Notes: generated by a model from the sequence alone, not told the origin. Numbered from the stretch's first letter, positions 1 to 9,396 are shown. The stretch is 64,000 nt of DNA from CAXMMR01 sp965198995 (GCA_965198995.1 CBDAQG010000002.1:2418001-2482000), one strand, 5' to 3'. Numbers and translations: made by a program.

Positions 1-418
1 ACAGCTCAAAGCCCGTCCCCATGCCTGCCGTGCCGCCGGACGACGTCGTGCCATACAGGTGGCCGAACGCGTCCAGCGTCAGCGTCGCTCTGGGGCTCGT
101 GCCGTTGGTGCCATCGAACGTGACGACGGTTTTGAACGTCGTGTGATTGCTGCCGGACAGCTCGAAGACGATACCCTGGCCCGACGCGCCTCCAGGTTGA
201 TAGCCAGGCCCGCCGAAGGCTGTCGTCCCATACAGGTTGTCGTCGACGTCAAACGTCAGGCCGCTCAACGCGACAGACCCGTTTAGGCCCTCAAACGACG
301 CCAGCGTGGTGAAGACCGGGCCCGTCGATGCAGCCCGGGCAGAGGGTACGACCGTCGTCAGAGCGGTCGCAAAACCAAGAAGCACGCGGCTGCGCGCCAG
401 GCGGGTCATATCGATCAT
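1..418 (-). CDS. Exported GloVer-repeat protein (5' part; runs off the left edge)
   Basis: The frame is open from the ATG at 418 to the window edge, so only the first 139 residues are visible. They begin with a signal peptide whose cleavage site is probably after S-A-R-A, near residue 29. Two tandem units follow, each of the form T-x-FxGxNG, then GLTxDxxxNLYGTT, then GxVFEL, which is the GloVer repeat found in secreted or surface beta-propeller-like proteins. The second unit reaches the edge at another LYGTT and GFEL. A GGAG lies nine bases before ATG 418; the ATG at 409 is an alternative. The rest, including any anchor, lies outside the window. Family assignment rests on the repeated motif. 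Substrate and role are unknown. Confidence 0.72.
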   Translation of the reverse strand, partial: MIDMTRLARSRVLLGFATALTTVVPSARAASTGPVFTTLASFEGLNGSVALSGLTFDVDDNLYGTTAFGGPGYQPGGASGQGIVFELSGSNHTTFKTVVTFDGTNGTSPRATLTLDAFGHLYGTTSSGGTAGMGTGFEL

Positions 419-539
419 TGAACAGTTCTCCACCATTTCCGATGCTACGGCAAACGTCCTGGTCGCATAGCCCGGCTGTCGATATGAGCGTAGGCTGCCC
501 GGCGCCGCGGCTGAGGCGGCGCAGCGAGGGCTTTACATC

Positions 540-665
540 ATGGCGAAAAGTCAGGACCGCGGCGGCCGCGAGCCGAAGAAGCCGAAGGCGTCCGCCAAGA
601 AGCCGCCGCCGGTCTCGGTGTTCAACAAGCCGGCGCCGACACCAACCAGCTCCGGCCGCAAGTAG
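540..665 (+). CDS. Small conserved basic protein (41 aa)
   Basis: A 41-residue frame starts MAKSQDRGGREPKKPK, is rich in Lys and Pro, and ends with a short Ser/Gly/Arg/Lys tail. From memory, very similar mini-proteins beginning MAKSQ and containing EPKKPK occur in many acetic-acid-bacterium relatives, and this supports a real gene. No domain, membrane segment or signal peptide is visible, and the function is unknown. GCGAGGG lies just upstream of the ATG as a possible ribosome site. It is followed two bases later by another short frame in the same direction. Confidence 0.6.
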   Translation: MAKSQDRGGREPKKPKASAKKPPPVSVFNKPAPTPTSSGRK

Positions 666-667
666 CC

Positions 668-832
668 GTGGCCGACGACCCGCCGGACCCGATGAGCGAG
701 GCCGAAACCCGGCGCACGCTGCTGCGGGAGGCGATGCGGCCACGACCGGCCAATACGCCGAGCTCGCTTGAGGCGACGCTGGCCCGGATTTCGGCAGAGG
801 TCACCGCCGATGCGCAGGACAGGGATAAGTAA
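668..832 (+). CDS. Small hypothetical protein (46-54 aa)
   Basis: A short frame starts at GTG 668, two bases after the preceding stop, or at ATG 692. It encodes a charged, mostly helical peptide (MSEAETRRTLLREAM in the middle) with no recognised domain. Two points favour a real gene. It is tightly spaced behind the preceding mini-gene, and its TAA stop is formed by the first bases of a spacer repeat module, as in several certain genes here. No function can be proposed. Confidence 0.4.
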   Translation: MADDPPDPMSEAETRRTLLREAMRPRPANTPSSLEATLARISAEVTADAQDRDK

Positions 833-890
833 GGCCAGAGGCTCTGCCTCTGGTCTCCGCTGGGGCCTCGGGCCCCAGACCCCCGTTACT
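831..890 (+). repeat. Palindromic spacer repeat, short copy
   Basis: It contains the CCAGAGGC/GCCTCTGG palindrome followed by the TGGGGCC/GGCCCCA palindrome and CAGACCCC. This is the same short form seen after other genes. It starts inside the stop codon of the mini-gene to its left and points towards the groEL terminator. Confidence 0.85.
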
Positions 891-896
891 TAGGTC

Positions 897-929
897 AGGA
901 ACGCCAGGGGCAGAGCCCCTGGCGTTCCT
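897..929 (-). terminator. Transcription terminator of groES-groEL
   Basis: A perfect 15-bp stem (897-911 pairing with 915-929) with a 3-base loop lies four bases beyond the groEL stop. Its core CCAGGGGC/GCCCCTGG matches the first palindrome of the spacer repeat family, so the terminator appears to be one arm of such a module. Confidence 0.75.
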
Positions 930-932
930 TGC

Positions 933-2594
<1,662 letters not shown>

Positions 2595-2655
2595 GATTAT
2601 TTTTCTTTCAGTGCAAATACGGCAAGAGTCCAACTCTTGATCGTCGGTCGGGTGC

Positions 2656-2970
2656 CTAGGCGGCTTTTGAGACGGCGGGGGTGACTTCGACGACGCCCAT
2701 GATGTCGCTCTCCTTCATGATCAGGAGCTCCTCGCCATCGAGCTTGACCTCGGTGCCGGACCATTTGCCGAACAGCACCCGGTCGCCGGCATGGACCATC
2801 AGGGCGACGATGGCGCCCTGCTCGTTGCGGGCGCCGGCGCCGACGGCGACGACCTCGCCCTCCATCGGCTTCTCCTGGGCGGTATCGGGGATGATGATGC
2901 CGCCGCGCGTCTTCTCTTCGGCGGTGATGCGCCGAACGACCACACGGTCGTGCAGAGGACGAAACTTCAT
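2656..2970 (-). CDS. groES: Co-chaperonin GroES
   Basis: The 104-residue lid of the GroEL chamber. It begins MKFRPLHDRVVVRRI and has the mobile-loop segment EEKTRGGIIIPDTA (about residues 20-33), GDRVLFGKWSGTEVKLDGEE near residue 65-85, and the terminal ESDIMGVVE strand. The frame stays open upstream to 3165, but that extension runs through the CIRCE operator and matches nothing, so ATG 2970 is the start. It is the first gene of the groES-groEL unit. Regulation by HrcA through CIRCE is inferred from the operator. Confidence 0.98.
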   Translation of the reverse strand: MKFRPLHDRVVVRRITAEEKTRGGIIIPDTAQEKPMEGEVVAVGAGARNEQGAIVALMVHAGDRVLFGKWSGTEVKLDGEELLIMKESDIMGVVEVTPAVSKAA

Positions 2971-3055
2971 GATGTGATGTCCACAGGTTGAGGCGGTCGC
3001 GCGGGGCGGAGGGGCGATGCCCTCGGCAGAGCGAGCGTGGCCGTTGGCCGGTGGC

Positions 3056-3082
3056 GTAGCACTCCCGGATGCCGAGTGCCAG
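3056..3082 (-). promoter_or_regulatory. CIRCE operator (HrcA binding site) of groES-groEL
   Basis: The plus strand reads GTAGCACTC, nine bases, then GAGTGCCAG, against the CIRCE consensus TTAGCACTC-N9-GAGTGCTAA. That is 8/9 and 7/9 matches with exact spacing. It lies about 86 bases before the groES start, where HrcA-repressed heat-shock operators normally sit. No hrcA gene is in the window. Confidence 0.88.
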
Positions 3083-3131
3083 CGATTTCGCAACGGCGTG
3101 GGAATGACCGGATCCCGGCCGCTTGCGACAA

Positions 3132-3153
3132 GATCTTGCCCATAGGCAAGATC
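3132..3153. repeat. Perfect inverted repeat in the groES promoter region
   Basis: GATCTTGCC, four bases, GGCAAGATC form a perfect 9-bp palindrome 50 bases upstream of CIRCE. It could be a second operator or part of a heat-shock promoter. The rest of the 389-bp gap 2971-3359 holds CIRCE, this palindrome and a spacer repeat. Confidence 0.6.
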
Positions 3154-3267
3154 CGCGTAACCCATTGATTTAACTAGTGAGCAACTTGTCTAAAGGTTTG
3201 TGTTCCGAATTTCATGCGCCGGCATGGTCGCCGGTGACCGACGTCGTGCCAAGCAACCTGTGTGAGT

Positions 3268-3316
3268 GGGGTCTGGGGCCGCGGGCCCCCGTCAAGGGCA
3301 GAGCCCTTGCCTTCCT
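3268..3316 (-). repeat. Palindromic spacer repeat, short copy
   Basis: Contains GGGTCTGGGGCC/GGGCCC and AAGGGCAGAGCCCTT followed by GCCTTCC, the family sequence in reverse orientation. It ends about 30 bases before the AAGGAG of the M16 protease gene, so here it lies in a 5' leader rather than after a stop codon. Confidence 0.75.
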
Positions 3317-3359
3317 TCCCTTCCGCTGCACTTCCAAAGCTGTCTAAGGAGTACCGCCG

Positions 3360-6041
3360 TTGACGTTCAGATCGATCATGCTGGCAGGCGCGGCGCTGGT
3401 TCTGGCGGCGGCCGCTCCGGCGGGGGTGACCGGCAGCGTGCCGGGCGGGGTGGTGCGGGCGACGCTGGCCAACGGGCTGCGGGTGGTGATCGTGCCGGAC
3501 CGGCTGGCGCCCGTGGTCGCCACCGAGCTGAACTACCTGGCCGGCTCGAACGACGCGCCGGAGGGGTTTCCGGGCACGGCGCATGCGCTCGAGCACATGA
3601 TGTTCCGCGGCAGCACGGGGCTTGACCGTGACCAGCTCTCGCAAGTGGGGTCGCTGCTCGGCGGCGATTACAACGCCGACACCACCGAGACGGTGACGCA
3701 GTACACCTACACCGTGCCGGCCAACGATCTGGACGTGGCGCTGCGCTCGGAGGCGCTGCGCATGCGCGGGCTGACGCTGAGCCCGGCGGACTGGCAGCAG
3801 GAGCGCGGGGCGATCGAGCAGGAGGTCTCGCGCGACCTGTCGAGCCCGATCTACAACGCGTTGGCGCAGATGCGGGCGGTGCTGTTCGCCGGCACGCCGT
3901 ATGCGCATGACGCGCTCGGCACCCGGCCGTCGTTCGACAAGACCGAGGCGCCGCTGCTGCGGGCGTTCTACGAAAAATGGTATGCGCCGAACAACGCGAT
4001 CCTGGTGATCGCCGGCGACGTGGACCCGCAGGTGGCGCTGGCGCAGGCGACGGCGGCGTTCGGCGACATTCCGCGGCGCGACGTGCCGGCGCACGCGCCG
4101 TTCACCGTGGGCGCGATGCGGCCCGGCACCATTGCGCTGCCGACCGACTTTCCGGTCGGGCTGGTGGTGCTGGCCAACCGCATGCCGGGGCTGAGCAACC
4201 ACGACTTCGCCGCCGCCGACATCCTGGCCGACGTGCTCGGCAGCGAGCGCTATGGGCTGTATGGGCTGGTGCCGGCGGGACGGGCGCTGGCGGCGCAGTT
4301 CGACTACCAGGCCGAGCCGGGGGTGGGGTTCGGGCTGGCGCTGGGCGCGTTCCGCAAGGGCGGCGACCCGGCGCCATTGCTCGCCGATTTGCGGCAGGTG
4401 CTGGGTGCGGCGGCCCGCGACGGGGTGCCGGCGGAGCTGGTGGCGGCGGCGCAGCGCCAGGAGATCGCGCAGCTCGCATTCGCCAATGACAGCATCAGCG
4501 GGCTGGCGGAGAGCTGGTCGCAGGCGCTGGCGTTCCAGGGGGTGAACTCGCCCGACGACCTCGCGAGCGCCTATGCGGCGGTGACGCCGGCGGACGTGAA
4601 CCGGCTCGCCAGGACGCTGCTCGACCCGGCGCACCAGGTGACCGCGATCCTGACGCCGGTGAGCTCCGGCCAGCCGATCGCCGGGCGCGGCTTCGGCGGC
4701 GCGGAGTCGTTCAACGCCGCGCCGGACCATCCGGTGGCGCTGCCCGCCTGGGCGGCGAGCGCGCTGGCCGAGCTGCGCCTGCCCGACCCGGGTGCCGCAC
4801 CCGACGTCAGCACGCTGCCGAACGGGCTGCGGCTGATCGTGGTGCCCGAGCATGTCAGCCACACCGTCTCGGTGTTCGGGCGGGTGCGCGAGGTGTCGGC
4901 GATGGAGGAGCCGGCTGGCCAGGAGGGGGTGAGCAGCCTGACCGGGGCGCTGTTCCCGTATGGCACGGCGCTGCGCGACCGGCTGGGCTTGCGCAAGGCG
5001 TTTGACGACATCGCGGCGCAGGAGAGCGCGGGGGCGGACTTCTCGCTCAAGGTGCTGGCGTCGCAGTTCGACCATGGCATGCATCTGCTGGCGGAGAACG
5101 AGCTGCAGCCGGCGTTTCTCTCGCCGGCCTTCTCGCCGGAGGTGTTCGGCCTGGTGCGCCAGCAGCTCGCGCAGGGGCTGGCCGGCATGCTGCAATCGCC
5201 GGACTACCTGACGGGGCTGGCCGAGAAGCGCGCCATCGTGCCGCCGGGCGACCCGGAGCTGCGCCAGCCGTCGCTGCCGAGCGTGCAGGGGCTGCAGCTC
5301 AGCGACGTGCAGCGCTACTTCGACCACGCCTTCCGGCCTGAGCTGACGACGCTGGTGGTGCTCGGCGACGTGACGCCGGAGACGGCGCGACGGGTGGTTG
5401 GCGAGACGTTCGGCGGCTGGACGGCGCCGGGGGCGACGCCGCCGATCGACCTGCCGGCGATCGGGCCGAGTGCGGCCTCGTCGACGCATGTGCCGGATGC
5501 GAGCAGCCTGCAGGACGGCGTGACGCTGGCCGAGACGGTGCAGCTGCCGGTGACCAGCCCGCAGCGCTACGACCTGATGCTCGGCAACGACATCCTCGGC
5601 GGCGGCTTCTCCTCGCGGCTGTATCGCGACCTGCGGGTGACGACCGGCTACGTCTACACCGTGGGCAGCGCGCTGAACTGGGGGCGCGTGCGCTCGGACT
5701 ACACCGTCTCGTTCGGCGCCGACGCGCAGAATGTCGGCCGGGCGCGGGCGCTGATCCAGCGCGACATCAAGGCGATGCAGACCGCTCCGGTGAGCGAAAG
5801 CGAGCTGACCCGGGCCAAGGCGCAGGTGCTGCGGCGGCTGCCGATGCAGCGCGCCAGCGTCGACCAGATCGCCGGGGTCTATTTGCGGCTGGTCGAGCTG
5901 GGCCTGCCGCTCGACACCGAGACGGTGGCGGCGCAGCGCTTCCTGGCGGCGTCGGCGCCGGAGATCCAGCAGGCGTTTGCCACCTGGCTGCGGCCGGACG
6001 CGCTGGCCGAGGTGGTCAAGGGGCCGGCGCTGCAGAACTGA
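3360..6041 (+). CDS. Exported M16-family zinc metalloprotease (pitrilysin-like, two-domain)
   Basis: An 893-residue peptidase expected in the periplasm. A signal peptide covers about residues 1-27. The first M16 core carries the inverted zinc motif H75-A-L-E78-H79 and the distal glutamate in ERGAIEQE (E155). Substrate-side domains follow. A second core from about residue 480 (LPNGLRLIVVPEHVSHTV) lacks the HxxEH motif and is the usual inactive partner half, with the conserved GGGFSSRLYRDLR near residue 745. The start is TTG 3360, because AAGGAG lies eight bases upstream; ATG 3378 would place that site too far away. It stands alone between repeat modules. The natural substrate cannot be told from sequence. 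Confidence 0.9.
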   Translation: MTFRSIMLAGAALVLAAAAPAGVTGSVPGGVVRATLANGLRVVIVPDRLAPVVATELNYLAGSNDAPEGFPGTAHALEHMMFRGSTGLDRDQLSQVGSLLGGDYNADTTETVTQYTYTVPANDLDVALRSEALRMRGLTLSPADWQQERGAIEQEVSRDLSSPIYNALAQMRAVLFAGTPYAHDALGTRPSFDKTEAPLLRAFYEKWYAPNNAILVIAGDVDPQVALAQATAAFGDIPRRDVPAHAPFTVGAMRPGTIALPTDFPVGLVVLANRMPGLSNHDFAAADILADVLGSERYGLYGLVPAGRALAAQFDYQAEPGVGFGLALGAFRKGGDPAPLLADLRQVLGAAARDGVPAELVAAAQRQEIAQLAFANDSISGLAESWSQALAFQGVNSPDDLASAYAAVTPADVNRLARTLLDPAHQVTAILTPVSSGQPIAGRGFGGAESFNAAPDHPVALPAWAASALAELRLPDPGAAPDVSTLPNGLRLIVVPEHVSHTVSVFGRVREVSAMEEPAGQEGVSSLTGALFPYGTALRDRLGLRKAFDDIAAQESAGADFSLKVLASQFDHGMHLLAENELQPAFLSPAFSPEVFGLVRQQLAQGLAGMLQSPDYLTGLAEKRAIVPPGDPELRQPSLPSVQGLQLSDVQRYFDHAFRPELTTLVVLGDVTPETARRVVGETFGGWTAPGATPPIDLPAIGPSAASSTHVPDASSLQDGVTLAETVQLPVTSPQRYDLMLGNDILGGGFSSRLYRDLRVTTGYVYTVGSALNWGRVRSDYTVSFGADAQNVGRARALIQRDIKAMQTAPVSESELTRAKAQVLRRLPMQRASVDQIAGVYLRLVELGLPLDTETVAAQRFLAASAPEIQQAFATWLRPDALAEVVKGPALQN

Positions 6042-6050
6042 CGGGGACGC

Positions 6051-6102
6051 AAGGCCAGAGGCTCCGCCTCTGGACACCGCTGGGGCCGGCGGCCCCAGAC
6101 CC
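6051..6102 (+). repeat. Palindromic spacer repeat, short copy
   Basis: AAGGCCAGAGGC/GCCTCTGG followed by TGGGGCC/GGCCCCA and CAGACCC, ten bases after the protease stop. The dehydrogenase remnant begins directly at its end. Confidence 0.85.
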
Positions 6103-6106
6103 TATT

Positions 6107-6247
6107 GAGTTCGTCAAAACACAGTTCGGCACCAATCATCTTGGGCACTTCGTGCTGGTCCACCGGATCGCGGGCCTGCTCAAGCCGGGCGGACGCCTGG
6201 TGATGGTGTCCCCGGCAGGTCAGGGACGCCGAGCGCTCGCTGGATAG
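6107..6247 (+). pseudogene. Remnant of a short-chain dehydrogenase/reductase
   Basis: One frame reads EFVKTQFGTNHLGHFVLVH, then GLLKPGGRLVMVSPAG, then a TAG. TNHLGHF is the signature N-x-x-G/L-x-x-F helix of SDR enzymes, and LVMVSPAG corresponds to the strand ending in the catalytic Ser. Only about 46 residues from the middle of such a protein remain. There is no Rossmann N-terminus and no YxxxK, and the fragment starts exactly at the end of a spacer repeat. It is best read as a decayed gene fragment left by deletion or recombination at the repeat. It should not be functional. Confidence 0.7.
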
Positions 6248-6336
6248 CGCCGGAGGCCGTGCCTCAACACGGATTGTCCACGCCGTCTTGCTGCGTTCGA
6301 CAGCGGTGAGCTCGCTGGCCGAACGCTGCTCGTCGA

Positions 6337-6395
6337 TGGATTTCGGAGGCTGCGCCTCCCATCGGGTCCGGGATCGACGCCCCTGGCCTTCCCTG
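6337..6395 (-). repeat. Degenerate spacer repeat (TGGATTT half)
   Basis: Matches TGGATTTTAAAGGC...GCCTTTAATCGGGTCCAGGGGC...CCCTGGCCTTCC with several differences in the palindrome arms. Together with the copy at 6051 it brackets the dehydrogenase remnant. The remaining bases to 6448 hold no other feature I can support. Confidence 0.65.
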
Positions 6396-6448
6396 CCCCG
6401 TCATGCTGACTGTTACGCCGGCGAGCATGGGTGGATGGGGCGCAGGCG

Positions 6449-6940
6449 ATGAGCGACGGGGACGATGGCGCACGACAGGGGTTGTATCTGGACGACCTGA
6501 CGCTGGGGCAGCGGTTCACCACCGCCGAGCACCGGCTGGAGGTGGAGCGGCTGGTGGCGTTCGCCGCCGAGTTCGACCCGCAGCCGTTCCATCTCGACGA
6601 GGCGCAGGCGCGGCGCTCGCTGTTCGGCGGGATGGCGGCGAGCGGCTGGCATACCGCCTCGATCACCATGCGGCTGATGGTGACGAGCGGGCCGGCGATC
6701 TCGGGCGGGCTGATCGGCGCCGGGGTGGAGCTGAGCTGGCCGCGGCCGACGCGGCCGGGCGACGTGCTGCACGTGGTGAGCGAGGTCACCGACATCGCGC
6801 CGTCGCGCTCACGGCCGGAGCGCGGCATGGTCACCCTGCGCAGCGAGACGCGCAACCAGCATGGCGAGGTGGTGCAGCTGATGGTGGGGCGGATGGTGGT
6901 GCCGCGCCGGGTGCCGCCGGGCGCGCAGGTGGCGCGATGA
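6449..6940 (+). CDS. MaoC-like hotdog dehydratase
   Basis: A 163-residue single-hotdog protein of the MaoC/R-specific enoyl-CoA hydratase family. It shows LTLGQRFTTAEHRLEVERL, then FAAEFDPQPFHLDEAQA with the conserved Asp and His that activate water, then SLFGGMAASGWHTASI and a C-terminal strand VQLMVGRMVV. The probable reaction is hydration of a trans-2-enoyl-CoA. ATG 6449 with GGGG about six bases upstream is preferred over the GTG at 6431. It overlaps the next gene by four bases (ATGA), so the two are translationally coupled. It sits at the head of a run of acyl-CoA catabolic genes. Confidence 0.85.
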   Translation: MSDGDDGARQGLYLDDLTLGQRFTTAEHRLEVERLVAFAAEFDPQPFHLDEAQARRSLFGGMAASGWHTASITMRLMVTSGPAISGGLIGAGVELSWPRPTRPGDVLHVVSEVTDIAPSRSRPERGMVTLRSETRNQHGEVVQLMVGRMVVPRRVPPGAQVAR

Positions 6941-7602
6941 TCACCGTTCATCACCTGGAGAACTCGCGCTCGCAGCGGGTGCTGTGGCTGCTCGAGGAGC
7001 TCGGCGTGCCGTATGAGGTGCGGCGCTACGAGCGCAACAAGCAGACGATGCTGGCCCCGCCCGAGCTGCTGGCGGTGCACCCGCTCGGCAAGTCGCCGGT
7101 GATCACCGACGATGGGCGGACGGTGGCGGAAACCGGGGCGATCGTGGAGTATTTGACCGAGCGCTATGACGGCGAGCATCGGCTGGTGCCGGCGGCGGGC
7201 AGCGAGGCGCGGCTGCGCTACACCTACTGGCTGCACTTCGCCGAGGGCTCGGCGATGCCGCCGCTGGTGATGACGCTGGTGTTCCGCGGGCTGCCGAACG
7301 CGGTGCCGGCACTGGTGCGGCCGGTGGCGCGGATGATCAGCCAGGGGGTGCAGCGGCGGTTTCTCAACCCGACGCTGGAGAAGCAGATGGCGCTGATGGA
7401 GGCGGAGCTCACGCGCGACGCCTGGTTCGCCGGGGCGGCGTTCTCGGCGGCCGACGTGATGATGAGCTTTCCCGTGGAAGCGGCCCGCGCCCGCGGGGTG
7501 CTGGGCGCGCGGCCGAAGCTCGGCGCTTGGCTGGCCATGATCCAGGCAAGGCCGGCCTATCAGGCGGCGCTGCAGAAGGGTGGGGCTTATGCGTATGCGT
7601 AG
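6937..7602 (+). CDS. Glutathione S-transferase
   Basis: A 221-residue cytosolic GST. The N-terminal thioredoxin fold starts MITVHHLENSRSQRVLWLLEEL, where Ser10 or Arg12 is positioned to contact glutathione. The cis-proline segment GKSPVITDDG (near residue 50) and the glutathione-binding AETGAIVEYL follow. The helical C-terminal domain contains FSAADVMMSFPVE, the conserved N-capping box region. The length is normal. The four-base overlap with the MaoC gene points to co-translation. GSTs are often paired with catabolic enzymes to remove electrophilic intermediates, but the substrate here is unknown. Confidence 0.92.
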   Translation: MITVHHLENSRSQRVLWLLEELGVPYEVRRYERNKQTMLAPPELLAVHPLGKSPVITDDGRTVAETGAIVEYLTERYDGEHRLVPAAGSEARLRYTYWLHFAEGSAMPPLVMTLVFRGLPNAVPALVRPVARMISQGVQRRFLNPTLEKQMALMEAELTRDAWFAGAAFSAADVMMSFPVEAARARGVLGARPKLGAWLAMIQARPAYQAALQKGGAYAYA

Positions 7603-7604
7603 GG

Positions 7605-7856
7605 AAGGCCAGGAACTCTGCTCCTGGACCGGTCACGCGACGGCGTGCTGCGCGTGTCACGCGACGGCGTGCTGCGCATGACGGGGGCGCCGCCCCCAGA
7701 TCCGCGTTCGTAAGCGGCTGGACGGGCGCTTTCTTGCTTGGCGAAGCCATTCGATCCTGCGTCCCACGCCAAAGACCTCGCCACGGGATCATGGATAAGA
7801 GGTGGATTTTAAAGGCTCCGCCTTTAATGGGGTCGAGGGGCAAAGCCCCTCGCCTT
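7605..7856. repeat. Palindromic spacer repeat, full-length composite copy (about 250 bp)
   Basis: Begins AAGGCCAGGAACTC and carries two tandem copies of a nested GTCACGCGACGGCGTGCTGCG unit. It then has the GGGGGC/GCCCCC palindrome, the conserved core CTTGCTTGGCGAAGCCATTC...GGGATCATGGATAAG, and the TGGATTTTAAAGGC/GCCTTTAATGGGGTCGAGGGGC half ending GCCTTA. It fills most of the 389-bp gap before the acyl-CoA dehydrogenase. Nothing else is evident in 7857-7991. Confidence 0.88.
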
Positions 7857-7991
7857 ACTCACTTAGAGCCTCCCGTATGCTGTTTCCTTTGCGCGCGGCA
7901 GTGATCTATCGTGGGCTTAAGATGCTCGGGATGCGTTGCGCCGGTGGCGGGCGTCGCTACCTATGCGGTCGGTTTTGTATGGGATTTGGTG

Positions 7992-9185
7992 ATGGACCTG
8001 GATTTCTCTGCCGAGGATGTCGCCTTTCGTGACGAGATGCGGGCGTTCATCGCCGACAACTACCCGTCGGAGACGCGGGCGCACCAGGATGCCGGGCTGG
8101 AGCTGACGCGGGAGGATTACCTGTCGTGGCATCGGGTGCTGGGCGCCCGTGGCTGGTCGGCGCCGTCGTGGCCGGTGGAGTTTGGCGGCCCGGGTTGGTC
8201 GCCGATCCAACGCTTCATCTTTGCCGAGGAGCTGGCGCATGCGGCGACGGTTTCGATCCTGCCGTTCGGCGTCAACATGGTGGCGCCGGTGATCCAGCGC
8301 TTTGGCACGGCCGAGCAGAAGCAGCGGTTTTTGCCGCCGGTGCTGCGCGGCGAGGTGTGGTGGTGCCAGGGCTACTCCGAGCCGGGCGCGGGGTCGGATC
8401 TGGCCGGGCTGTCGACGCGGGCGGTGCGGGACGGCGACCATTACGTGGTCAGCGGGCAGAAGACCTGGACGACGCTGGCGCAGTTCGCCGACTGGGGGTT
8501 CTTCCTGGTGCGCACCGACCCGGCGGCGAAGAAGCAGGCGGGCATCAGCTTCCTGCTGATCGACATGAAGAGCCCGGGCGTGACGGTGCGGCCGATCATC
8601 ACGCTCGACGGGGCGCACGAGGTCAACGAGGTGTGGCTCGACGAGGTGCGGGTGCCGGTGGAGAACCGGGTGCACGAGGAGAACGCCGGCTGGACGTGCG
8701 CGAAGTTCCTGCTGGCGCATGAGCGCACCGGGATTGCCGGGGTGGCGCGCTCCAAGCGGGGCCTGGACAAGCTGCGTGCGGCGGCGGCGGCCGAGCAGCA
8801 GGACGGGGTGCCGCTGGCCGAGGACCCGTTCTTCGCCCGCAAGGTGGCGGAGCTGGAGATCGACCTGCTGGCGCTCGAGTACACCGAGCTGCGCGGCCTG
8901 GCGCGTGAGGGCGAGGGTCGTGGGCCGGGGCCGGAGAGCTCGCTGCTGAAGATCCGCGGCACCGAGATCCAGCAGCGCAGCACCGAGCTGATCCTGGAGG
9001 TGGCCGGGCGCTACGGCAGCGCGCATCTGTCCGGCATCACGCCGGGCGACAACGAGATGGCGGTCGGGCCGGCCTATGCGCGGGATGCGGCGGACACGTA
9101 TTTCAACATGCGCAAGACGTCGATCTACGGCGGGTCGAACGAGATCCAGCGCAATATCATCGCCAAGGCGGTGTTGGGGCTCTAG
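7992..9185 (+). CDS. pimC: Acyl-CoA dehydrogenase, PimC-like (large subunit type)
   Basis: A 397-residue FAD enzyme that oxidises an acyl-CoA to the 2-enoyl-CoA. It begins MDLDFSAEDVAFRDEMRAF and has QGYSEPGAGSDLAGL (flavin/substrate loop, about residue 125), the WTTLAQFADW segment and a C-terminal YGGSNEIQRNIIAKAVLGL. This start and ending are typical of PimC, the large subunit of pimeloyl-CoA dehydrogenase. The gene 211 bases downstream matches the PimD partner. ATG 7992 is chosen because the upstream in-frame extension matches nothing. Substrate assignment to medium-chain dicarboxylyl-CoA is by family, not shown by the sequence. Confidence 0.85.
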   Translation: MDLDFSAEDVAFRDEMRAFIADNYPSETRAHQDAGLELTREDYLSWHRVLGARGWSAPSWPVEFGGPGWSPIQRFIFAEELAHAATVSILPFGVNMVAPVIQRFGTAEQKQRFLPPVLRGEVWWCQGYSEPGAGSDLAGLSTRAVRDGDHYVVSGQKTWTTLAQFADWGFFLVRTDPAAKKQAGISFLLIDMKSPGVTVRPIITLDGAHEVNEVWLDEVRVPVENRVHEENAGWTCAKFLLAHERTGIAGVARSKRGLDKLRAAAAAEQQDGVPLAEDPFFARKVAELEIDLLALEYTELRGLAREGEGRGPGPESSLLKIRGTEIQQRSTELILEVAGRYGSAHLSGITPGDNEMAVGPAYARDAADTYFNMRKTSIYGGSNEIQRNIIAKAVLGL

Positions 9186-9190
9186 CGAGC

Positions 9191-9379
9191 AAGGCCAGGG
9201 GCTTTGCCCCTTGACCCCAGCAAAGGCGGAGCCTTTACAATCCGTTAGTCTGGTCCCGTGCGGCCTGGGCGAGGCCGATGGGAGCCGATGCGACGTGATG
9301 GATTTTAGAGGCTTCGGCGTCGTGCGAAGCACGCCTTCGCGTGACACTCGGGTCCAGGGCAGACAGCCTGGCCTTCCTT
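9191..9379. repeat. Palindromic spacer repeat, composite and partly degenerate
   Basis: It starts AAGGCCAGGGGC/GCCCC and AAAGGCGGAGCCTTT. The second half, GATTTTAGAGGCTTC, carries an inserted CGTCGTGCGAAGCACG hairpin before GGGTCCAGGG...CCTGGCCTT. It separates the PimC- and PimD-like genes. Confidence 0.8.
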
Positions 9380-9396
9380 CCTGATAGGCACGCAGC

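Noticed and set aside
2971..3165. N-terminal extension of GroES
   Set aside because: In frame but covers the CIRCE operator and is unlike any GroES N-terminus.
3174..6077. Long reverse-strand frame opposite the M16 protease gene
   Set aside because: It is rich in Arg, His and Gln without any motif, as expected for the complement of a high-GC gene. The forward frame has a signal peptide, ribosome site and complete active site.
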